Source: Pectobacterium aquaticum (GTDB taxonomy: Bacteria; Pseudomonadota; Gammaproteobacteria; Enterobacterales; Enterobacteriaceae). Taken from it: a stretch of DNA of 64,000 nt. The stretch is taken from positions 2,666,001-2,730,000 of the forward strand of contig NZ_CP086253.1 in assembly GCF_003382565.3 (NCBI RefSeq), in the 5' to 3' direction. The notes beneath the pieces are model-generated. The model was given only the letters and a program-made list of their open reading frames with translations, made no database searches and was not told where the DNA came from. Made by a program: the position numbers and the translations under genes. Shown piece after piece: positions 14,939 to 24,040 of the stretch. The stretch's first letter is position 1. Each line of letters starts with the position of its first letter.

Positions 14939-17245
14939 TTATAGCAGGGTGAAACTGTCGCGCTTCACGCGCTGTGAATCCAGACCAATCATCACGTCGA
15001 ACTTACCGGGTTCCACCACCTGCTGCATGCGGGCATTGTAGAACTTCAGCGCGTCCTGATCGAGCGTGAAGGTGACAGTGCGGGATTCTCCCGGCTGTAG
15101 CATCACTTTCTCAAAGCCACGCAGCTCCTTCAGCGGACGGCTGATGGAAGCTACTACATCATGGAGATACAGCTGTACGACCGTTTCCCCTGCGCGGCTG
15201 CCGGTGTTTTTCACCGTTACGCTGGCGTTGATCGTCCCGTTACGCTTCATGGTCTGGCTGGACAAACGCACATCTGACACGCTGAACGTGGTGTAGCTCA
15301 GGCCGTAACCGAACGGATAGAGCGGCCCGTTGGCCTCATCGTAGTAGTGAGAGGTATATTTGCCTGGGTTTTCCGGCGTGTAAGGACGGCCTGATGGCAG
15401 GTGATTGTAATAAATTGGGATCTGGCCGACGGAACGTGGGAAGGACATCGGCAGCTTGCCGGATGGGTTATAGTCACCAAACAGCACATCGGCGATCGCA
15501 TTGCCCCCTTCCGTACCGCTGAACCAGGTTTCCAGTAACGCATCGGCCTGCTGATCTTCACGCACCAGCGCAAGAGGGCGTCCGTTCATCAGCACCAGAA
15601 CCAGCGGTTTACCCGTGGCTTTCAGCGCGGCAATCAGGTCACGCTGACCTTGCGGCAGGTCGATGTTCGAACGGCTGGATGCTTCATGCGCCATCCCGGC
15701 GGCTTCGCCGACCACTGCGACGACGACATCTGCCTTATTCGCTGCTGCCACGGCTTCATCGATCATCACCTGCGGCGGACGTTTATCCACCTGAACGGCA
15801 TCTTCATACTGATTCAGGAAATCGATAATGCCTTTGTGATTACTGACGTTGGCACCTTTGGCATAGAGAATGGTGGCTTTATCGCCGACGGCATTCTTCA
15901 GACCCTGATAAACGGTAATCGTCTGTTTCGCTACGCCCGCGGCAGACCAGCTTCCCATCGTATCGCGCTGGCTGTCAGCCAATGGCCCCACAACGGCAAT
16001 CGTGCCTTCTTTCTTCAACGGCAGCGTTTGCAGGCGGTTTTTCAACAGCACCAGACTCTTACGCGCCACGTCACGCGCGTCAAGGCGGTGTAAGCGACTT
16101 TCCGCATTCGTATCTACCGGATCGGAACCGACTGGCCCCAAGTGACGATACGGATCTTCAAACAGCCCCATATCATATTTCACGTTCAGCACCTGGCGGC
16201 TGGCATCATCAATATCCTGGACGCTCACCGCCCCGCTTTTCACCAGCTCAGGCAGATAACGCACGAAATACTCGTCGCTCATGCTCATGCCAATACCGGA
16301 TTTAATCGCCAGACGCGATGCATCACGCGGATCGCTGGCCACGCCGTGCTTAATCAGCTCTTTAATCGCGCCGTGATCGGTAATGGTGATGCCTTTGAAA
16401 TTCCACTGATCGCGCAGAACGTCTTTCAGCAACCAGCTGTTAGAGGTGGCTGGTGTACCGTTGATTGAGTTCAGCGCGACCATCACGCCGCTGCTGCCCG
16501 CGTCAATCGCCGCTTTGTAAGGCGGCATATAGTCCTGGAACATGCGCTGAGGGCTCATGTCCACGGTGTTATAGTCACGTCCGCCTTCCACCGCACCGTA
16601 GAGCGCGTAGTGTTTTACGCTGGTCATCAACGAGTGGCGTCCGGTTACATCATCACCCTGAAAGGATTTGACCACCACACCAGCAATTTTGCTGGTCAAC
16701 CAGGTATCTTCACCGAAGCCTTCTGACACACGACCCCAGCGCGGATCGCGGGTGATATCCACCATCGGCGCCCAAGTCATGTTCAGCCCGTCTTCCGTCG
16801 CTTCATACGCCGCTACGCGCGCACTTTTCGCAATCGCGTCCATATCCCAACTGGAGGCCAATCCCAGTGCGATAGGGAAAATGGTGCGCTGACCGTGTAC
16901 CACGTCGTAGGCAAAAAATAGGGGAATCTTCAGGCGGCTGAGTTGCATCACCTGATCTTGCATCGCACGGATGTCCGGGCGGGTCACCGTATTAAAAATC
17001 GCGCCAACCTGGCCGTTTCGGATCATTTCCCGAATGGCTTCTTTCGGGTTATCTGTCCCAACGCTGATTAATCGGAGCTGGCCGATCTTCTCTTCCAGCG
17101 TCATTTTCTTCAGCAGGTCCGTGACAAACGCATCACGTTGCTGATGTGAAGCCGATAGTGAGGCCGGCGCAGACGTCAACTCCTGCGCAAACGCCGGATT
17201 ACAAGCAAGTCCAATTGCTATAGTCAGTGAAGTAAGCCATTTCAT
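14939..17245 (-). CDS. bglX: Periplasmic beta-glucosidase BglX (GH3)
   Basis: The 768-residue protein has a signal peptide (ends NPAFAQE), a GH3 N-terminal TIM barrel, the second alpha/beta domain and a C-terminal fibronectin type III-like domain. The GH3 nucleophile aspartate is in ITITDHGAIKEL; substrate-binding MTWAPMVDITRDPRWGR is typical. Length matches E. coli BglX (765). It hydrolyses beta-linked glucose dimers such as cellobiose or plant glucosides, useful after cellulase action in the plant. It stands alone on the minus strand; a spaced inverted ATGCAC motif pair at 17421-17449 lies upstream and may be its operator. Confidence 0.95.
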   Translation of the reverse strand: MKWLTSLTIAIGLACNPAFAQELTSAPASLSASHQQRDAFVTDLLKKMTLEEKIGQLRLISVGTDNPKEAIREMIRNGQVGAIFNTVTRPDIRAMQDQVMQLSRLKIPLFFAYDVVHGQRTIFPIALGLASSWDMDAIAKSARVAAYEATEDGLNMTWAPMVDITRDPRWGRVSEGFGEDTWLTSKIAGVVVKSFQGDDVTGRHSLMTSVKHYALYGAVEGGRDYNTVDMSPQRMFQDYMPPYKAAIDAGSSGVMVALNSINGTPATSNSWLLKDVLRDQWNFKGITITDHGAIKELIKHGVASDPRDASRLAIKSGIGMSMSDEYFVRYLPELVKSGAVSVQDIDDASRQVLNVKYDMGLFEDPYRHLGPVGSDPVDTNAESRLHRLDARDVARKSLVLLKNRLQTLPLKKEGTIAVVGPLADSQRDTMGSWSAAGVAKQTITVYQGLKNAVGDKATILYAKGANVSNHKGIIDFLNQYEDAVQVDKRPPQVMIDEAVAAANKADVVVAVVGEAAGMAHEASSRSNIDLPQGQRDLIAALKATGKPLVLVLMNGRPLALVREDQQADALLETWFSGTEGGNAIADVLFGDYNPSGKLPMSFPRSVGQIPIYYNHLPSGRPYTPENPGKYTSHYYDEANGPLYPFGYGLSYTTFSVSDVRLSSQTMKRNGTINASVTVKNTGSRAGETVVQLYLHDVVASISRPLKELRGFEKVMLQPGESRTVTFTLDQDALKFYNARMQQVVEPGKFDVMIGLDSQRVKRDSFTLL

Positions 17246-17597
17246 TCGTTATAAAGACCCAGTCAATCCAGGCGTCAGAGCAGAACAGAATAAGGCGCTG
17301 AAGCACAAGACAGGTTGAAGATTCCGACGGTCACATCCCTTCTCTGACAAGGTGAAAAACACCTTCTCCTGCCTTAAGCAAATAAGGCTTCCCGATAGTG
17401 GTTGCCGCACCGACGCACTCAAATGCACAGCGCGTAATATAGTGCATTTATTGAGGTTTCATTTAATAAAAACTGCAAGAATAATGCTAAACGGTACGCA
17501 AAACTTACATTCAACGTGGGTGGTCACAGAAAAGAAATAAATAGCATAGCGCCACATGCGGCGGACAACTGCCGACGCATGCGTATCGGAGGGGGAA
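17246..17597. other. Intergenic region upstream of bglX
   Basis: No credible gene is seen in these 352 bases. The main feature is the inverted pair AAATGCAC (17421-17428) and GTGCATTT (17442-17449). A 62-residue plus-strand frame at 17352-17540 has no ribosome site and no recognisable product. Confidence 0.6.
17421..17449. promoter_or_regulatory. Inverted AAATGCAC pair, probable operator
   Basis: AAATGCAC (17421-17428) and its reverse complement GTGCATTT (17442-17449) are perfect eight-base arms with centres 21 bp apart, two helical turns. The same ATGCAC core recurs at 19057-19127 and 19276-19285 in the promoter region of the divergent phosphonate-type genes, suggesting one regulator for both ends of that cluster. 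It is about 176 bases upstream of bglX and 150 bases past the PLP enzyme gene. Confidence 0.5.
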
Positions 17598-18944
17598 TTA
17601 ACGCCGATGTGACTGCAAGCTGAGCGCGCGATCGAGTGCCCCGACCAGCCAGTCAATGTCATGTTCCTGAAATGCCAACGGTGGGCGCAGCTTCAACACG
17701 TTACCATGCGGGCCAGCAACCGATGTAAGGACGCGTTCAACTCGAAGTTGTTCAACCACATCCAGCGCCAGCGCTTTATCCGGTGTTTTTGTTTCCCGAT
17801 CGCTGACCAACTCAAAACCGATAAAAAGCCCTGCACCGCGCACATCGCCGAGACACGCATGGCGATCGGCAAGCAGCGTTAACTCCCGCTTCAATTTTTC
17901 CCCAACAACACGGCTGTGTTCCTGTAGCCCTTCCTCACGAATCACGTTTAATACCGCCTGCGCCGCCGCTATCGACACGGGATTGCCACCAAAAGTATTA
18001 AAATAAGGAATTTCATCACTGAATGCTGCCAGCACATCGGCTTTTGCCAATAGCGCGGATACGGGGATGCCGTTGCCCATCGGTTTACCCAACGTCACGA
18101 CATCAGGCACAATATCGTGCCGACCAAATCCCCAGAAATGCTCGCCCGTCCGTGCAAAACCTGGTTGGACCTCATCTGCGATGAAAATCCCACCATTGGC
18201 ATGAACCACATCTATCGCTGGTTTCAGGTAACCTGCAGGTCCCGGCAATACGCCATCCGAAGAAAAAATGGAATCCGCCAGAAAACCAGCAAATTTGATG
18301 CCGTTCGCGGCCATATCATCAATTTGCCGTTGAATTTGTTGCGCGAACCAGACACCCAGATCGGGGGCATTCACGCGATAACGATCGGGAGCAGGCACAA
18401 GACGGGTTGTCGCCGCCAAAGGCTGCCCGCTTCCAAGCGCGGGTGACGCACCGGACGTCAACTCGCTGGTCCCGTGATAGGCTTCTCGACTCACAATAAT
18501 GCCCGTCCCGCCGCTATAGGCTCGCGCTACACGGATCGCCAGATCGTTAGCCTCCGACCCAGTACACATATACATCGCCTTATTGATGGCAGCAGGTACG
18601 GTACTGAGAATATCCGCGGAGTAATCCAGAATACGTTCGTGCAAATAGCGGGTATGGGTATTAAGCAGACACATTTGCTTGTGAACGGCGTCGATGACCG
18701 CAGGGTGGCAGTGTCCGATACTGGCAACATTGTTGTAGACATCCAGATATTTATGTCCAGCGGCATCCCACAAATATTGCCCCTCACCGCGAACCAGATG
18801 TACCGGATTACGGTAGAACAAACGATAAGAGTCCCCTAACACCTGAGAACGCCTATCCGTCAGTCTCCGCGTATCTTCATCCAGCGCATCCGCATGCTCA
18901 GTACGAAAGCTATTGGTATCCATGATGGTTGATCGTGTCGCCAT
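17598..18944 (-). CDS. Class III PLP enzyme, PbfA / ethanolamine-phosphate phospholyase type
   Basis: The 448-residue protein is a fold-type I class III aminotransferase relative. The PLP lysine is K287 (VVTLGKPMGNG), the aspartate is D257 (FIADEVQPGFARTGEHFWGF), and NNVASIGHCHP near residue 75 resembles the ethanolamine-phosphate phospholyase group rather than ordinary transaminases. That group includes PbfA, which eliminates ammonia from (R)-1-hydroxy-2-aminoethylphosphonate to give phosphonoacetaldehyde. The divergent neighbour is an aminoethylphosphonate-type importer, which favours a PbfA-like lyase. No PhnW or PhnX gene is in the window, so the next step must be elsewhere or different. 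Start MATRSTIMDTNSF is chosen for AAAGGAG upstream. Ordinary transaminase activity is the alternative. Confidence 0.8.
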   Translation of the reverse strand: MATRSTIMDTNSFRTEHADALDEDTRRLTDRRSQVLGDSYRLFYRNPVHLVRGEGQYLWDAAGHKYLDVYNNVASIGHCHPAVIDAVHKQMCLLNTHTRYLHERILDYSADILSTVPAAINKAMYMCTGSEANDLAIRVARAYSGGTGIIVSREAYHGTSELTSGASPALGSGQPLAATTRLVPAPDRYRVNAPDLGVWFAQQIQRQIDDMAANGIKFAGFLADSIFSSDGVLPGPAGYLKPAIDVVHANGGIFIADEVQPGFARTGEHFWGFGRHDIVPDVVTLGKPMGNGIPVSALLAKADVLAAFSDEIPYFNTFGGNPVSIAAAQAVLNVIREEGLQEHSRVVGEKLKRELTLLADRHACLGDVRGAGLFIGFELVSDRETKTPDKALALDVVEQLRVERVLTSVAGPHGNVLKLRPPLAFQEHDIDWLVGALDRALSLQSHRR

Positions 18945-19359
18945 AATGACTCCTTTAGGAAAGGTAGTGGCCCGACTGCGTATTACATGAGGAAACGCAT
19001 CGTGCATGTTCAGATAACACTCACACTACACCAAAAGCAATAAAATACACAAATACAAAAAAATGCACTTTTTTGATGCACAAAAATGCCAAAAAAGTGC
19101 AATAAAAACATCACAAAAAAGATGCACGGTTCTGTCTATCTGTTGATCGAACGACTCTGCTTGCAAGAAAATATAAATAAATAATTGATTTATATAATTA
19201 TATTGACATTATTTTTCGTAAAATCAGAAAGTGGCACGATTAGTGCTAAACCTCAGAACCACTCGCAATAAACACAAAAATGCACAGAATGGATGATTTA
19301 CCGTTCGAGGCGACGATGACACCGATGCCAACATTTTCCACAACCGTAGGGGAACATTT
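18945..19359. other. Divergent control region of the phosphonate-type cluster
   Basis: These 415 bases separate the PLP enzyme gene from the importer genes. They hold repeated ATGCAC motifs and an 11-bp inverted repeat in 19057-19127, one further motif at 19276-19285, a very AT-rich tract at 19165-19220, and a TTGACA hexamer at 19203-19208 without a convincing -10 partner. No gene is seen. Confidence 0.6.
19057..19127. promoter_or_regulatory. Cluster of ATGCAC motifs with 11-bp inverted repeat
   Basis: ATGCAC cores appear at 19063-19068, 19076-19081 and 19122-19127, with related AAATGCC at 19084-19090. TGCACTTTTTT (19064-19074) and AAAAAAGTGCA (19091-19101) are perfect inverted arms. A further AAAAATGCAC is at 19276-19285, about 75 bases before the binding-protein start. 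Repeated half-sites of this type are usual for DeoR-family repressors; the DeoR gene at 23136 is the obvious candidate binder, but that is inference. Confidence 0.55.
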
Positions 19360-20379
19360 ATGAACCGATCTTTATTTCGCCGCGTCAGTCTGCTCACTGC
19401 GTTCACCTGTGCCACGCTGGTTAACGCTGCCGCACACGCGGGTACCATCACGGTCTATACCTCGCTGGAAGAAGATGAGATCAAAGATTACGTCGCACAG
19501 GCCAAAAAAGATTTGCCCGACCTGACCATTAACGTACTGCGCTTGTCTACCGGCGACCTTGGACCACGGATTCTGGCCGAATCCAAAAATCCGCAGCATG
19601 ACGTCATTTGGGGCTGGGCCGTAACCAGCGTGATGGACCCACGGTTGTCTGCATTATTGGAACCTTACGATGCCAAAGGCAGTGATAGCCTTGCCGCCAC
19701 CTATCGTGCACCAGATCACAAGTGGTTTGCGGCAACCGGCTATATGGCGGCCTTTTGCGTCAACACCGAAGCGCTAAAAGCCAAAAATCTTCCCGTACCC
19801 GCCTCCTGGCAGGATCTGACTAATCCGATCTACAAGGGAGAGGTTGTGATGCCGAATCCCGTCTCGTCCGGCACAGGTTACCTACAAATCGCCGCATTGC
19901 TACAAGCCAAAGGGGAACAAAACGGTTGGGCCTTTCTGAAGTCGTTGGATGGCAATATCGCCCAATACACCAAGTCCGGCTCTCGCCCCTGCAAAGCAGC
20001 ACGCACGGGAGAATATGCCATTGGCGTGTCGCTGGCTTTTGCCGCTATGCAGTCAATTGAAGAAGGCTACCCCATCAAAATGGTGATCCCAAACGATGGC
20101 GCAGGCTATGAGCTGGAGGCCTCCGCTCTGATGAGCGCAGCCAAGAACAAACCGGATGCCAAGCGTTTCCTCGACTGGACACTTTCCAGCCATGCCGCCA
20201 CGCTCTACACCAAATATAAAGAGATCGTGACAATCCCTGGCGTTGAACAGTCCAAAGCCGCGCAAATGGCGGGTCTGCCAGCCGATCTCACACACGTACT
20301 CTACCCTGTGGACTTCACCAAAAGTGCCAACGAACGCGACGCTACACTGGCAACCTGGCAAAAATCCATCGGTCGATAA
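19360..20379 (+). CDS. Aminoethylphosphonate-type ABC binding protein
   Basis: The 339-residue protein has a signal peptide (cleavage after AHA, about residue 27) and then GTITVYTSLEEDEIKDYVAQ, the start of the iron(III)/phosphonate-type periplasmic binding family (class II fold). It resembles the binding component annotated as PhnS2 of putative 2-aminoethylphosphonate importers. It is the first gene of a four-gene plus-strand operon with ATPase, permease and DeoR regulator. An AGGGGAAC ribosome site lies before ATG 19360. Related proteins bind ferric iron, putrescine or thiamine, so the substrate is inferred from the PLP enzyme next door and the transporter subfamily, not proven. Confidence 0.85.
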   Translation: MNRSLFRRVSLLTAFTCATLVNAAAHAGTITVYTSLEEDEIKDYVAQAKKDLPDLTINVLRLSTGDLGPRILAESKNPQHDVIWGWAVTSVMDPRLSALLEPYDAKGSDSLAATYRAPDHKWFAATGYMAAFCVNTEALKAKNLPVPASWQDLTNPIYKGEVVMPNPVSSGTGYLQIAALLQAKGEQNGWAFLKSLDGNIAQYTKSGSRPCKAARTGEYAIGVSLAFAAMQSIEEGYPIKMVIPNDGAGYELEASALMSAAKNKPDAKRFLDWTLSSHAATLYTKYKEIVTIPGVEQSKAAQMAGLPADLTHVLYPVDFTKSANERDATLATWQKSIGR

Positions 20380-20456
20380 CGGCCTGTATTCGCAGTAAAG
20401 ACTGCCGCGCAGCGTCTTCGTACCTTCGCGGCAGCCGTAATTAAGAGGTCCGCATC

Positions 20457-21455
20457 ATGGCACTGGTTATTCAAAATCTCTATAAAAGCTTTGAGGGTTA
20501 TGTCGCACTCGATCGCATCAATTTGTCGATCGACAATGCCGAATTTGTCTGTCTTCTTGGGCCCAGTGGCTGTGGCAAAACGACATTGCTGCGCATCATT
20601 GCCGGATTACTAAGCTGTGATGGAGGAAAAATAACGCTGGACGATCGCGATCTGGTCAACGTACCTGCCAGGGAAAGAGGCTTTGGCATTGTCTTTCAGT
20701 CTTACTCGCTTTTTCCCCACATGACGATTGCGCAAAATATTGGCTATGGGCTCAAAATTCGCCAGACGCCTGCCGAGGAAGTTGCCGCACGCGTCAGCGA
20801 TCTGCTGGACACCGTACGCCTTAGTGGCTTCGGCGATCGTTATCCTGCCCAGCTTTCAGGCGGGCAGCAACAGCGTGTCGCTATCGCACGCGCGCTGGCG
20901 GTCAACCCGTCTCTACTATTACTGGATGAACCCCTTTCGGCACTAGATGCTCGCGTGCGCGCCGGATTGCGTCAGGAATTACGCGACGTGCAACAGCGGC
21001 TCGGCATTCCCACCTTGATGGTCACTCACGATCAGGAAGAAGCGATGAGCATGGCGGATAAAATCATTTGCATGCACGGTGGACGCATTGTGCAAGAAGG
21101 GACGCCGCACGAACTTTACACCAGCCCACGCACACGCTTCGTTGCCGAATTCATGGGGCACAGCAATCTTCTGTCACGCGATGTCGTCAACACGTGGATG
21201 CCGGAACTGCTCCCCTCTGCACTACCAGAAGGCGCTGAACTGTTTATCCGACCGGAAAGGATTGCACTACATAAAGCGGAAGGCGCAGAAGGACGGGTCA
21301 TCAACACCAGTTTCCTTGGGAGCATCCAACGCATACAGGTGGTCTGGAAATCGCAGCCGCTCTTAGTCGAGACCAGCAGCGCCGTGAACTGGAATCCTGG
21401 CGACCCCATTCATCTCTCGATTCGCGCAGAAGACTGCGCCTGGGTGCAATCATGA
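20457..21455 (+). CDS. Aminoethylphosphonate-type ABC ATPase
   Basis: The 332-residue ATPase carries Walker A GPSGCGKTT (about 36-44), Q-loop, signature LSGGQQQR, Walker B LLLLDEPLSALD and the switch histidine in VTHDQEEAMSMADK, followed by a C-terminal TOBE-like regulatory domain (about 240-330, FIRPERIALH). It matches the PhnT2 type that powers import with the double permease. The stop codon overlaps the permease start by four bases (ATGA), implying translational coupling. The gene is 77 bases after the binding protein gene; that gap holds a GC-rich inverted sequence (GCCGCGCAGCG...CGCGGCAG) that may reduce downstream expression relative to the binding protein. Confidence 0.9.
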   Translation: MALVIQNLYKSFEGYVALDRINLSIDNAEFVCLLGPSGCGKTTLLRIIAGLLSCDGGKITLDDRDLVNVPARERGFGIVFQSYSLFPHMTIAQNIGYGLKIRQTPAEEVAARVSDLLDTVRLSGFGDRYPAQLSGGQQQRVAIARALAVNPSLLLLDEPLSALDARVRAGLRQELRDVQQRLGIPTLMVTHDQEEAMSMADKIICMHGGRIVQEGTPHELYTSPRTRFVAEFMGHSNLLSRDVVNTWMPELLPSALPEGAELFIRPERIALHKAEGAEGRVINTSFLGSIQRIQVVWKSQPLLVETSSAVNWNPGDPIHLSIRAEDCAWVQS

Positions 21456-23104
21456 ATCAGACACGTCTTCCCCCGCAAACGGTCAGTGACCGCTGGCTTT
21501 CTCGTCTGTGTCTGTGGATCCCGCTGCTGGCACTGCTCATGTTCTTCGGCATACCGATGCTGAGTATCGTCTGGCACAGTCTGTTGAACGATCAAAACGG
21601 TACCGTTGGGCTATCAAATTATTTGGCGCTAATGGATTCACCCGGCATCTGGCGTGCGACGATCAACAGTCTGTTACTTGGCATCGTCACCACACTGGTG
21701 ACGCTCTTGCTCGGGTTTATTGTCGCCTATGGGCTGGAATGTACGGCGATGCCAGCAAAGCGTTTTATCGCATTTGCGACCTCGCTGCCGATACTTGCTC
21801 CCTCGCTGGTGTTGGGATTGGGATTAATTTTTCTGTTGGGAAGAAATGGAATTATCGGCAATTTTCTTGGCGTGCGATTGGATATTTATGGTTTCTGGGG
21901 ATTATTGATCGCCAACGTCCTGTACGCACTACCGCAAGCGATTCTCATCATTCGTACCACACTACGTCATAGCGATACTCGCCAGTATGAAGCCGCTAAC
22001 GTTCTGGGTGCCTCGGACTGGCGACAGTTTTTGGATATCACCCTCCCAAGCCTACGATACGGCCTGCTGAGTGCAGCTTTTGTCATCTTCACCATCACGA
22101 TCACAGATTTCGGCAACGCCGTTGTCATCGGCGGCAACTTCTCGGTACTGGCGACCGAGATCTACAGCCAGGTGAGTGGCCAAATGAAATTCGGCATGGG
22201 AGCCGTCGTCGGGATCCTGCTCCTGTTACCTGCCGCTGCATCGATCTGGATAGAGCGCGCAACGGCCAGACGGCAAAAAGCGATCGGCTCACATGCAGCG
22301 ATCCCACACATTCCACAACCGCTGCGCACGCGCGATATGTCGTTCTATCTGGCAACCATGGCTATCGCCTTCACAATTGTCGCCGTTATTGGCACCGTCA
22401 TTATTGCCAGCATGATACGTCTATGGCCGTACCGGCTGGATCTGACACTTAAACATTACGATATCGATCTCGCTGGGGGCTATACGCCACTGTGGACGTC
22501 AGTCTGGATCTCCGCACTGGCGGCGGTGGTTGGCACCGTGCTGTTATTCCTGCTGACCTTCGGCGTTCATCGGCAACCCGGCAAAGTTGCCAATGCCGCG
22601 GTACTGCTGAGCGCATTGCCTGTAGCTGTTCCCGGGCTGGTGTTGGGGCTCTCTTACGTGTTCACGTTCAATACGGCCGATCTCCCTTGGGGAATGCTGT
22701 ATGGATCGGCACTGCTGGTGGCATTATGTAATTATTACCACTATCACACGCAAGGCTACACCACGATGATGATGGGAATACGCAATGTGCCGCATGCGAT
22801 GGAAGACGCCACGACTGTTTTAGGCGGCGGCGTGGTACGTATTTTGCGTGATGTGTATCTACCCGCCATGCGCGTAACGTTGATTTCAGTCGCCATGTTT
22901 TTATTCATGCGCTCAATGGTTACACTATCAGCCGTGATTTTTTTGGTCACGCCATCGCTGCCTTTAGGTGCCGTCACCGTTATGCGATTGGATGAAGCAG
23001 GCTTTACGTCACAGGCTGCCGCTTTTTCGACCTGTATTATGGGCATCGTAGCGATGACCGCACTCCTTCTGCATCTTGTGACAGAAAAGCGACAATCATG
23101 GTAA
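21452..23104 (+). CDS. Double-domain ABC permease, aminoethylphosphonate type
   Basis: The 550-residue membrane protein contains two tandem binding-protein-dependent permease domains, about residues 20-280 and 290-548, with coupling-loop EAA motifs near YEAANVLGASDWRQF and MEDATTVLGGGVVRILRDV. One polypeptide therefore forms the whole channel, as in FbpB/PhnU2-type systems, and twelve helices are expected. It overlaps the ATPase gene and is followed after 31 bases by the DeoR regulator. The subfamily is shared with ferric iron permeases; the phosphonate assignment is by resemblance and context. Confidence 0.88.
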   Translation: MNQTRLPPQTVSDRWLSRLCLWIPLLALLMFFGIPMLSIVWHSLLNDQNGTVGLSNYLALMDSPGIWRATINSLLLGIVTTLVTLLLGFIVAYGLECTAMPAKRFIAFATSLPILAPSLVLGLGLIFLLGRNGIIGNFLGVRLDIYGFWGLLIANVLYALPQAILIIRTTLRHSDTRQYEAANVLGASDWRQFLDITLPSLRYGLLSAAFVIFTITITDFGNAVVIGGNFSVLATEIYSQVSGQMKFGMGAVVGILLLLPAAASIWIERATARRQKAIGSHAAIPHIPQPLRTRDMSFYLATMAIAFTIVAVIGTVIIASMIRLWPYRLDLTLKHYDIDLAGGYTPLWTSVWISALAAVVGTVLLFLLTFGVHRQPGKVANAAVLLSALPVAVPGLVLGLSYVFTFNTADLPWGMLYGSALLVALCNYYHYHTQGYTTMMMGIRNVPHAMEDATTVLGGGVVRILRDVYLPAMRVTLISVAMFLFMRSMVTLSAVIFLVTPSLPLGAVTVMRLDEAGFTSQAAAFSTCIMGIVAMTALLLHLVTEKRQSW

Positions 23105-23135
23105 CCGATGTCAAAACATCAACGAATGGACAGCT

Positions 23136-23906
23136 ATGTTAGAAGAAACGCGGTTACATCGCATACAGGCTCTGCTCTCAACATTAAACCGGGTGAGCAC
23201 CGAGAAAATTATTCAACATCTCGGTGTTTCACGCGAAACAGTACGACGCGATATTGTAAAACTGGAAGCGGCAGGGGTATTACGTCGCGTCCATGGTGGG
23301 ATAGTCGCAACCACGCAGGAACCGGAGCCGCCGTTATCCATTCGCAATACCGTACGTGAAAAAGAAAAGCAGGCTATTGCCCGTGCGGCAGTACAACAGC
23401 TAAAGGCCGGGCAGACGCTGTTTATCGACTCGGGCAGTACAACTTCTCTGTTAGCCGACGAACTGCTTTCCATGCCGGGGATGACGGTCATTACCAATAG
23501 CCTAACCGTCGCACAGAAACTCACTTCAGCAGAATCGGTCGCACAGCATAGCGTGATACTACTCGGTGGATACATGGGCGCCTCAGCACAGGCAACCAGT
23601 GGTGATATCACCATCAATGAACTGGAACGCTACCGTGCCGACGTGGCGCTGCTTTCTCCGGTCGGTGTCGATGCGGTCTCTGGCGCCACCAGTTTTGCTC
23701 ACCACGAGGCGGCAATTGCTCGATCCATGGTGCAACATGCCAGAACGCGCATTATCCTCGCGGATCACAGCAAGATCGGCGTCACCAGTCGGGTTGTCTA
23801 TGCCACCCTGCAGGAAATCGATATGGTGGTGACTGATGCCTCTAGTGCGGATAAACCCGAGTTGTCTTTACTCCAGATGCATTGCCAGCAGGTTATCGTC
23901 GCCTGA
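23136..23906 (+). CDS. DeoR-family transcriptional repressor
   Basis: The 256-residue protein has an N-terminal winged helix-turn-helix (ETRLHRIQALLSTLNRVSTE then HLGVSRETVRRDIVKLEAAG, the DeoR signature) and a C-terminal sugar-phosphate-sensor domain (RAAVQQLKAGQTLFIDSGST...ILADHSKIG). Family members usually respond to phosphorylated intermediates, which suits a phosphonate or phospho-amino alcohol pathway. It is last in the importer operon, 31 bases after the permease. The ATGCAC motif arrays in the divergent control region are plausible operators. The ribosome site is weak (GGACAG), suggesting low expression. Confidence 0.9.
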   Translation: MLEETRLHRIQALLSTLNRVSTEKIIQHLGVSRETVRRDIVKLEAAGVLRRVHGGIVATTQEPEPPLSIRNTVREKEKQAIARAAVQQLKAGQTLFIDSGSTTSLLADELLSMPGMTVITNSLTVAQKLTSAESVAQHSVILLGGYMGASAQATSGDITINELERYRADVALLSPVGVDAVSGATSFAHHEAAIARSMVQHARTRIILADHSKIGVTSRVVYATLQEIDMVVTDASSADKPELSLLQMHCQQVIVA

Positions 23907-24040
23907 TATCCCTCTTTCCCGTGGTTTATTGCGGACTTTATTGCCGATCCTCACACAGCATACAGGCGGATAGATGCAAGATGATTTCTACCGCCTTTCG
24001 TGCTAATCCTAAGGCTTCGTTAACACAAGGAGCCTCAGAC

